The notes below the pieces were generated by a model that made no database searches, had not been told where the DNA came from, and saw only the letters and a list, made by a program, of their open reading frames with translations. DNA of 21,236 nt from a virus, in the IMG/VR virus record IMGVR_UViG_3300035698_009135, positions 1 to 21,236 of that record; one strand, given 5' to 3'. Position numbers and translations under genes: made by a program. Shown one piece after another: positions 15,672 through 21,236 of the stretch. Each line of letters opens with the position of its first letter. The first letter of the stretch is position 1.

Positions 15672-17416
15672 TTTGACCCCACAAGATCATTGGCGCGTTT
15701 TAATAAACTATCATCTTCTAATTGCGCGTTAGATAATTTCTGCGCTGTATCAGCGCCTTGATTCATCATTTCTAAAGCTTGAATGGCCTGCGCCTGCGCT
15801 GCCCGGTCCTTCCTTATAAAAGCAACGTCCTCGTCCGTAACAACAATATCAGGATCAACTCCCATTCGATCAGCGTAAACATCAATAATCTGATCAAAGT
15901 TCATCTTGTCTAACAACTCAACCCCTTCAGCAGCTTTAAGTTCTTTCGCTAAATTAACAGCAAAAGCCACAAATCTTTCAAGAGAAGCTATCCCGGCAAG
16001 CTTCTGTGCCTGCGCCATAATACTAACATACTCGATCTTTAATTCTTGCCCCTCTAATTCCGGGGGCGGTTCAGGAAGCAGGCCTTGCTCAAGCGCGAAA
16101 TTATAGGTGTTCTCAACCAACGGATCAAGCAAGTCTTGATTCAAATTCTCAAGTACCGGACCTAAACCTAAAAGCTTTTCTTCATGGCGTTCATCAACCT
16201 CACGCGCGGTAATTTCCCTACGGTCCGATTCAGCTAACATTAAAAATAAATTAACAAAGAACGCTTCTTTTATTTGCTTCTCTTTTTTCTCAATAGCTTG
16301 ACTTATTTCTGCAACTCGCGGATCAACTTCATGTGCAGGCCGGAATCCTTTCTGCCCTTCCCGAACATCATCATACGTCATGTCACCCGGCAATATCGAA
16401 GTCTTAGCATTCCTCAAAGAAGAAGGCCCGGTCATGGGCGGATTAACCAATTTCTCTAATGCTTGGGCTAATCGCTTCTCCATTGTCTGAAGCGACTTAT
16501 TATCACCAAGGGCAATCATCCCGGGACAATTTGTTCCGTAAGAATCTTCCCCGGTTGTTTCCCAACGTGGTGCTAATACAGGGAAATGATTATATCCGCT
16601 TTCCTTTAATAGCTTATCTTGATCCGCTTCAGAATATCCTGAAGAATAAACTGTAAGACCTGCCCCTCTTTCCCAATACTCGCTGACATATCTTTTAAAT
16701 TTCGGCTCAAACCTTTTCGGATCATAATTTTCGTTTGGCTTGATAACGTGACAAATATCAATCCACGTTTCCTTCATATCCTGCGCCCACATATTCTGAA
16801 CATGATCGCTGATATTCGACCAATCAGGCTTCCCATCCTCACCGATCTTACCAAACTTCTCAACAACTTGCCTAACTGTCATTCGATATTCTCTGAAAAA
16901 CGTCCTAACGCGAAGCTTGTGATCATTCGATATAAAATAACTTCCAATCGGTATCGAGTAAAAACGTGTAACCGTTTCAAAATCTTCTTCCTGAAAAATG
17001 CACCCTGTCGCAAAAACGCCAATATCCCCGTAAGTTATCGGAAGGATATTATACAAATTCGATTTGAGAAAGATCGCTCTTAAAATGCTTACTACTTGAT
17101 CAAGCCAAATTTTCACCGGGCCGAATTCAGATAAGCCATCATTCTGCGCTGACATTCTGAACCAAGGCCGGGCAGGTGAAGTGATCCCCGCCATCATGCC
17201 GGATCGTAATGTACGGGCTGATGTTGTCCCCGTAGAATTGATTATCTTTTGATTGCGATACTCGCCCTTATTAGTATCGCTTAAAGTAAACCGTGCGCGC
17301 CGAGGAAGATAATGGTCGCCTAAATCCCGCCAATGCGTTTTGAAAGACGATCTTTCGTTCTCTAACTCAACACGAAGAATATCGTTCTTCCGTGCGCGTC
17401 CATCTCGTTTTGCCAT
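15668..17416 (-). CDS. Portal protein (podovirus head-to-tail connector family)
   Basis: This 582-residue protein has the conserved N-terminal half of the bacteriophage head-to-tail connecting protein family: WRDLGDHYLPRRARF (29-43), then NSTGTTSARTLRSGMMAGIT (60-79), and SPARPWFRMS. Further on are IGVFATGCIFQEEDFETVTRF, FREYRMTVRQVVEKFG, and a long helical C-terminal part typical of portal barrels. Twelve copies would form the DNA channel at one capsid vertex, bind terminase outside and the gp11-like adaptor after packaging. The start ATG follows the previous stop by one base with AGGAA nine bases upstream. Length is normal for the family. Confidence 0.92.
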   Translation of the reverse strand: MAKRDGRARKNDILRVELENERSSFKTHWRDLGDHYLPRRARFTLSDTNKGEYRNQKIINSTGTTSARTLRSGMMAGITSPARPWFRMSAQNDGLSEFGPVKIWLDQVVSILRAIFLKSNLYNILPITYGDIGVFATGCIFQEEDFETVTRFYSIPIGSYFISNDHKLRVRTFFREYRMTVRQVVEKFGKIGEDGKPDWSNISDHVQNMWAQDMKETWIDICHVIKPNENYDPKRFEPKFKRYVSEYWERGAGLTVYSSGYSEADQDKLLKESGYNHFPVLAPRWETTGEDSYGTNCPGMIALGDNKSLQTMEKRLAQALEKLVNPPMTGPSSLRNAKTSILPGDMTYDDVREGQKGFRPAHEVDPRVAEISQAIEKKEKQIKEAFFVNLFLMLAESDRREITAREVDERHEEKLLGLGPVLENLNQDLLDPLVENTYNFALEQGLLPEPPPELEGQELKIEYVSIMAQAQKLAGIASLERFVAFAVNLAKELKAAEGVELLDKMNFDQIIDVYADRMGVDPDIVVTDEDVAFIRKDRAAQAQAIQALEMMNQGADTAQKLSNAQLEDDSLLKRANDLVGSK

Positions 17417-17417
17417 A

Positions 17418-17882
17418 TTACGTTCCTATTAAAGTCTTTTTATCACCAGTAGAACCGCCACCCGTTACACCTAAAGGTGAAGTTAAGATCGTACTTCGTC
17501 GGCCTGAAGCTGAAGCTGCTTTTCGGCGCTGTTTCTCTTTTGCGTCTTTTCGTACCTTCGTTTCTTCTGCTCCGCTTTCGTCCAAAGTCTGTTGATTTTC
17601 AAGGCTTCTTATTTGCGCGTCGGTCTTTTTTTTATTTTCAGCGATTTGCTCACTTGCTGATCTTGACGCAGATTCAGCGCTTCTCTTTGAATTGGAAACA
17701 ATCGCGCCCGTTCCCGCAACTGCCCCGGCAGTTAAAGCTGCACCAGTAAAACCTGCTGCGACTACCCCGGTAGCTGCTGCTGTCCCGGTTGCTGCTGCGC
17801 CTACACCAATCGCATGACCAATAGCAACGAAAAACGATATAGGGTCCCTACAAATGTTTAAATGTGGGGCTCGTATAGGCAT
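17418..17882 (-). CDS. Small glycine/alanine-rich virion protein next to the portal
   Basis: This 154-residue protein has a hydrophobic Gly/Ala-rich stretch at 16-62 (IGHAIGVGAAATG, AAGFTGAALTAGAVAG), a charged coiled coil at 65-120, and a C-terminal RRSTILTSPLGVTG (128-141) followed by KKTLIG. That C-terminal motif recurs in small proteins encoded beside podovirus portals. The hydrophobic stretch could insert into a membrane or pack in the virion. The ATG at 17882 overlaps the upstream gene by 25 bases but is well supported by AGAGGAAAATT before it. Function is unknown; a minor virion or ejection-related protein is the best inference. Confidence 0.8.
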   Translation of the reverse strand: MPIRAPHLNICRDPISFFVAIGHAIGVGAAATGTAAATGVVAAGFTGAALTAGAVAGTGAIVSNSKRSAESASRSASEQIAENKKKTDAQIRSLENQQTLDESGAEETKVRKDAKEKQRRKAASASGRRSTILTSPLGVTGGGSTGDKKTLIGT

Positions 17883-18280
17883 AATTTTCCTCTTTGGCTA
17901 ATCCATGATATTGTTTGGGGGGATTTGTTCTTGATTATACTCTTGATCCCTAGTCTGATAATATTCATACCGTCAGTCCTCAAGGCGAAGAAGTGAATGT
18001 GACTGCCATTTTCCTTTGCTCCTTCTATCATCTGCAAAGGTATTTTAAAATCAATTTCACCACGTTTAAGTCGTTCAAACGTGTCAGTCGTCAAAGTTAA
18101 ATAAGCAGCAGCGCCGAATATTTTACCGTCTTTACGGACATAAACGATTCGACTGAAATTACGATTAACAAAATTAAGCGTAAGTTCAAAGCTGCTATGT
18201 TGCTGTAGAATTAAAAAGCCATTATAAAAATATTCCGCAATTTCTTTTTTAATTTTATCTATGTTTTCATTATTACCCAT
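17858..18280 (-). CDS. Possible acyltransferase-fold (GNAT/HlyC-like) phage protein
   Basis: I take the ATG at 18280 as start (140 residues, MGNNENIDK); a TTG two codons earlier is less likely. Neither has a clear Shine-Dalgarno, and the 33 bases before it are very AT-rich. The protein has FSRIVYVRKDGKIFGAAAYLTLT in the middle, GSHIHFFALRT further on, and the ending ISWISQRGKLCLYEPHI. The succession of a strand with IVYVRKDGK, a small-residue strand, a helix, and a C-terminal SWxxxxGKLxxY resembles GNAT-like or toxin-acyltransferase-like proteins that some phages carry between terminase and portal. Coenzyme A-binding residues are not clear. The fold is a guess; only the reading frame is secure. 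Confidence 0.7.
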   Translation of the reverse strand: MGNNENIDKIKKEIAEYFYNGFLILQQHSSFELTLNFVNRNFSRIVYVRKDGKIFGAAAYLTLTTDTFERLKRGEIDFKIPLQMIEGAKENGSHIHFFALRTDGMNIIRLGIKSIIKNKSPQTISWISQRGKLCLYEPHI

Positions 18281-18312
18281 TATCAATAATTATTCAACTA
18301 TTTTATAAGATT

Positions 18313-19752
18313 TTATTTAAACGGGTCCCATTCATGCTCAACCTGATTCAAATTTACGCCACCACTTTCCTTCAATCGCGTCATTAAAACTTCTTCTTTT
18401 GGAATGTCAGGATTGATAAAAGTCAATGCAAGGCCGTCCCCCAAGTCGGGCGACCACCCCATACGGTCTTTAATTTGTCGCTTGTCCTCTAATTGAAATT
18501 TCCCGTTATTAAAAATATAAGTAGGTGTAGTCAACTCAACAATTAATTCAGGAATGTTAGGAAGTGACCCACCCTTCTTAATCCACTCTGCCATCATAAA
18601 CCACATGTACGCTCGATTATTCCTATATCGCGGATCGTAAGAAGGTCGATCAAAGGCTACGGGCATAGGGCTGTATCCTGCTGCCCGCATGTTATCAATA
18701 GCACCATGAGCCCATCCAACGGTATCATCAAAAATTTCAAGTTCGCTTCCCCACCGAGATTTCGCCATAATGACCCGGCTTGAAATGTCAACAGAAACAG
18801 GATCGTCCCTACGGTGGCGCATAATAGCAGGCATAAAAGCCTGCAGCTCTTGACGCGGGAATATAACAGTACGATCATCACCGAACCGGGAAACGTCAAT
18901 TCCTAATCGTTTCTGCGACCATGAAAATACGTCAGACTTATATCGACGGTTCATAGCAGCTTTAACTTCGTCCGGCCCAAGTAGAGTATTAATAGAGGAA
19001 GGCGGAAACTTACCAAAGACGTTGACCAATACCCAAGGATTCTCACGTCCGTATTTCTCGATCTGTTGTCGCGCCCAATCTTTACTAATACGCGGGGAGC
19101 GCATGGGATCATCAGGGTCGCCCGTAATTTCAGTAACATCCCATAAATTAGCTTCTGACGTACACGCGCGATAAAGCGGTCCGTCACAATGCGTCGGGTT
19201 CCCGGCAATAACAATCTTCGTTTCAATACCAGTAGCAAGAATGGCTTCAACTGTAGCCATAACTGCGTCAGGAATACCACCGACTTCATCTATAATAGCA
19301 AGCATATAATCTGCATGAAGTCCGGCAAGCGTGTCGGCCTGCTGTGTTGGATCGGCTGCCTTATTAAATGTTCGCGCGGAACACCACCAAGTAGCAGCAG
19401 ATTCTTTGGACACGATACGAGTTTTTGTCCATTGAAATTTTTGTTTTAAAAATTCAGAATTATTTTGCCATTTCGCCAACTCTTTCCATAAGCCATCTGA
19501 AAGGTTGTCTGACGTGATTGATGTGCAGGCGATATTCGGGTGGGGTCGTGTTGCTAAAAAATTCCAAATGATCCATGCTAAAAGACAAGTTTTACCCGGG
19601 CCCTTACAGGCCTTCATAGCAATTCGATTATTATGTGGGAAAGCTTTTAATACTTCAAGCTGCCAAGGGTCCGGCTCAACTCCGAAAACTTCGCGCACGA
19701 ATTGATGTGGACGTTCCCGCCATTCTTTAATCTTACTTTCAGCTACGTTCAT
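18313..19752 (-). CDS. terL: Terminase large subunit
   Basis: This 479-residue protein is the packaging motor. The ATPase domain shows Walker A KACKGPGKT (47-55), Walker B YMLAIIDE with the catalytic glutamate at 156, and a coupling motif AGNPT (183-187). The RNase H-like nuclease domain shows GIDVSRFGDD (284-293, Asp286), EIFDDTVGWAHGA (339-351, acidic pair 342-343) and SPDLGDGLALT (434-444, Asp436/Asp439), so all metal-binding acidic positions are present. The ATG overlaps the stop of the 82-residue gene as ATGA, so translation is coupled. Length is normal. Partner: the small subunit encoded upstream; docking target: the portal. Confidence 0.96.
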   Translation of the reverse strand: MNVAESKIKEWRERPHQFVREVFGVEPDPWQLEVLKAFPHNNRIAMKACKGPGKTCLLAWIIWNFLATRPHPNIACTSITSDNLSDGLWKELAKWQNNSEFLKQKFQWTKTRIVSKESAATWWCSARTFNKAADPTQQADTLAGLHADYMLAIIDEVGGIPDAVMATVEAILATGIETKIVIAGNPTHCDGPLYRACTSEANLWDVTEITGDPDDPMRSPRISKDWARQQIEKYGRENPWVLVNVFGKFPPSSINTLLGPDEVKAAMNRRYKSDVFSWSQKRLGIDVSRFGDDRTVIFPRQELQAFMPAIMRHRRDDPVSVDISSRVIMAKSRWGSELEIFDDTVGWAHGAIDNMRAAGYSPMPVAFDRPSYDPRYRNNRAYMWFMMAEWIKKGGSLPNIPELIVELTTPTYIFNNGKFQLEDKRQIKDRMGWSPDLGDGLALTFINPDIPKEEVLMTRLKESGGVNLNQVEHEWDPFK

Positions 19753-19997
19753 TCAGGGTCCTCAAATCCGCTTTCAACAATCATGTGATCTAGCATTTTT
19801 GATATAAATACGCGGTCCTGAAATAACCCATGATGTTTGCATTGATAAAATGCTTTTTCGTCAGGCAAATCATATCCATAAATAAACGTAGACGTGCGCG
19901 ACCTTATAGCTTCCAATAAGTCAGGTATTGGAATAAGGGAAAGATCGACCTCTGTTACCGGGTTATTCGGTATATTTGAGTTATCAAGTTCTTCCAT
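19749..19997 (-). CDS. Small protein of unknown function between the terminase genes
   Basis: This 82-residue protein lies between small and large terminase genes. The N-terminus is polar (EELDNSNIPNNPVTEVD), followed by LSLIPIPDLLEAIRSRT, a strand with aromatic residues (STFIYGYDLPDEKAFYQCKH) and a helix VFISKMLDHMIVESGFED. It has no signal peptide or enzyme motif. The ATG follows the small-subunit stop by 10 bases with a poor ribosome site, and its stop overlaps the large-subunit ATG. This coupling suggests it is produced in step with terminase. The family is not recognised. Confidence 0.75.
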   Translation of the reverse strand: MEELDNSNIPNNPVTEVDLSLIPIPDLLEAIRSRTSTFIYGYDLPDEKAFYQCKHHGLFQDRVFISKMLDHMIVESGFEDPE

Positions 19998-20007
19998 TTA
20001 ATACTTT

Positions 20008-20682
20008 TTAGATTTCGTCGTCTGACGGTTCCGCTTCTGTTTCTTGCGGTTCGCTTTTATCTTCTTCACCATCTACCTTTTCCTTTGCATTTTTAATATC
20101 GTCAACAGTCACGCCTTTATCATCAGCCTTTTCAATAGGATTCGGTGGCTGTTCGTCTTTCGGTTTCGCCAACGATCCGTTTACAAGGTCCTCAAGAGTG
20201 ACTTGCCCGGAATGCTCGACCTTATCCGTGAACATTTTAAGGTGTTTACCCAACAGTTCCAACGTCCCCTTCTTGTCGATCAATTTAATCTTACGGGTAC
20301 GCGGGGTAACTTCCTCGCCTTCCTTATCAAAGATCGGGTCTTGAATATCAATCCCGGCAATCGCTGCTGCGACGTTAGCGGGCAACTCGGACACGTCCTT
20401 GATTGATCCGTCGTCATTAAATAATTGACGCACGTCGAAGAAACTAATCTTCTGCAATTCTAACAAGATACGCTGTGCCACCCATTCTCCCCGGGCGGTC
20501 AGAGCGACCTCGTAAGATTTCTGTCGGTTCTCGTCCTCATAAATCCAGTTGATTACGCGGGAGTATTTCAATTCTCGCGCTTCACAAATCGTGATCAGCG
20601 ATCCGCCATTCGCGACTTCTTCACAAATTGAACTTAACCCCTCGGCGCTTTCGCAATATTTTTGAGTAGCGTCTTTTACCAT
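20008..20682 (-). CDS. terS: Terminase small subunit
   Basis: This 224-residue protein precedes the large subunit. Residues 24-58 look like a helix-turn-helix DNA-binding region (GGSLITICEARELKYSRVINWI); residues 60-80 form a helix (LTARGEWVAQRILLELQKIS); residues 134-159 (LIDKKGTLELLGKHLKMFTDKVEHSG region, key residues KKGTLELLGKHLKMF) are the typical oligomerisation segment of this family. The tail from about 170 is acidic and disordered, probably contacting the large subunit. It recognises viral DNA and starts packaging. The ribosome site GAGGTGA lies six bases from the ATG. Confidence 0.9.
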   Translation of the reverse strand: MVKDATQKYCESAEGLSSICEEVANGGSLITICEARELKYSRVINWIYEDENRQKSYEVALTARGEWVAQRILLELQKISFFDVRQLFNDDGSIKDVSELPANVAAAIAGIDIQDPIFDKEGEEVTPRTRKIKLIDKKGTLELLGKHLKMFTDKVEHSGQVTLEDLVNGSLAKPKDEQPPNPIEKADDKGVTVDDIKNAKEKVDGEEDKSEPQETEAEPSDDEI

Positions 20683-20694
20683 TTTATCACCTCG

Positions 20695-20757
20695 TTAAGA
20701 TTGAATGAACTTCGGCTTGAGCTTGGTTATGAATAATGCTGATAGATAAGGGTGCAT
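20695..20757 (-). CDS. 20-residue mini-ORF with strong ribosome site upstream of terS
   Basis: An ATG at 20757 opens 20 codons to TAA at 20695-20697. TAAGGAGAACC precedes the ATG, with the AGGAG core six bases away, and that TAA is also the stop codon of the LamG-like gene. The mini-ORF stop lies directly before the terS ribosome site, with the terS ATG 12 bases on. The peptide begins MHPYLSALFITKLKPKF: a hydrophobic part and a basic end. It could be a leader peptide that couples terS translation, a real microprotein, or a remnant of a former gene. The site is read directly; expression is unproven. Confidence 0.45.
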   Translation of the reverse strand: MHPYLSALFITKLKPKFIQS

Positions 20758-20765
20758 GGTTCTCC

Positions 20766-21236
20766 TTAGGGGTTTAGGATTGAGTCTACATTACTGGCTT
20801 CTGTTGCACTTAGGCGCTTGTTGAATAGGGCTATGCCTGTTAGTATCATGGCTTGACTTCCACTAGCTTGTATAGTCATACTAGCTGGTAGTGCTCCTAC
20901 TGGTGCAGAATAGTTGGCGTTTGAACCCTTATCTACACCATCAAGGTACGCTACTATCTTATCTCCTCCAAGTGCTGTCGTAGAATATGTTCCAATAAGA
21001 GAGTGGAGACTGTATCTAACTGAACCGAATGGCTCTGCTCCAACATTAGCATTAAACTGAGTATTCTCAGATTCACTAACAAACTCTGGTCTATCACTAG
21101 CTATGAACATATATCTTACTTGCCATTTATTATCTCCGTCTATCTGAACATTGAAGAAGTCAACCCATTCAGTTCCTAGCTCATCCGGCAACATAATCGG
21201 TCTATAAACAAAAGCAATACTCCCATCAGTCCCACC
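20766..21236 (-). CDS. LamG / concanavalin-A-like beta-sandwich protein (N-terminus cut by window edge)
   Basis: The frame is open from the right edge to TAA at 20766, at least 156 residues; methionine at 21194 is probably internal, because the reading continues in frame through SIAFVYRPI to the edge. Alternating strands (WQVRYMFIASD, RYSLHSLIGTYS) and the segment KIVAYLDGVDKGSN, then MTIQASGSQAMILTGIALFNKRLSATE, fit a LamG or concanavalin-A-like domain as found at the ends of phage fibres and other glycan-binding proteins. Codon use differs from its neighbours: isoleucine is mostly ATA, arginine mostly AGA and leucine often CTA. It may be a receptor-binding or tail protein of recent foreign origin. 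Confidence 0.75.
   Translation of the reverse strand, partial: GGTDGSIAFVYRPIMLPDELGTEWVDFFNVQIDGDNKWQVRYMFIASDRPEFVSESENTQFNANVGAEPFGSVRYSLHSLIGTYSTTALGGDKIVAYLDGVDKGSNANYSAPVGALPASMTIQASGSQAMILTGIALFNKRLSATEASNVDSILNP

Noticed and set aside
18281-18312. AT-rich TATAAA-like box between terL and the acyltransferase-like gene, as a promoter
   Set aside because: No -35-like element lies at a proper distance; AT-richness alone is not enough.
1-21236. tRNA genes, CRISPR arrays, insertion sequences, attachment sites
   Set aside because: Gaps between genes are all under 100 bases and hold no cloverleaf, spaced repeats, transposase or terminal inverted repeats that I could see.

Overview
The window looks like the virion-structure and DNA-packaging module of a short-tailed (podovirus-like) tailed phage or prophage. 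Every supported gene lies on the minus strand, so the module reads from position 21236 down to 1. Genes are packed tightly, with TAATG, ATGA and GTGA stop/start overlaps and purine-rich Shine-Dalgarno sites, which indicates a bacterial host. T7-like ejection proteins and a Sec-type signal peptide fit a Gram-negative host, but nothing here names one. Base composition is moderately AT-rich. I see no RNA polymerase, integrase, repressor, replication gene, lysis gene, tRNA or CRISPR array, so life style cannot be judged.

Layout in transcription order: a LamG-like protein cut by the right edge (21236-20766); a 20-codon mini-ORF with a strong ribosome site (20757-20695); terminase small subunit, an 82-residue orphan and terminase large subunit (20682-18313); a possible acyltransferase-fold protein and a small glycine/alanine-rich virion protein (18280-17418); portal, Bbp19-like protein, scaffold, major capsid protein and Bbp16-like cement protein (17416-12811); a GC hairpin (12787-12768); a small acidic-tailed protein, a T7 gp11-like adaptor, a capsid-staple-like protein and an 832-residue T7 gp12-like tail nozzle (12742-8907); three ejection proteins resembling T7 gp14, gp15 and gp16 by order and composition (8902-2522); a T7-type tail fibre (2483-1455); a 117-residue probable virion protein, a 267-residue coiled-coil protein, and a signal-peptide-bearing fibre-like protein cut by the left edge (1436-1).

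The genes form one assembly line. Terminase feeds DNA through the portal into a scaffolded head that is then cemented. The gp11/gp12-like proteins build the stubby tail, the three internal proteins are ejected to make the DNA channel, and the fibre finds the host. The capsid and tail families match the BPP-1/epsilon15 style of podovirus head, combined with T7-style tail and ejection proteins.

The less ordinary parts are at the edges and in small insertions: the exported fibre-like gene and coiled-coil gene after the fibre, the carbohydrate-binding-like insert in the nozzle, the pure GCA repeat in the fibre, the codon-atypical LamG gene with a mini-ORF behind it, and a possible acyltransferase between terminase and portal. 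Family assignments come from reading the proteins by eye; no database search was run.
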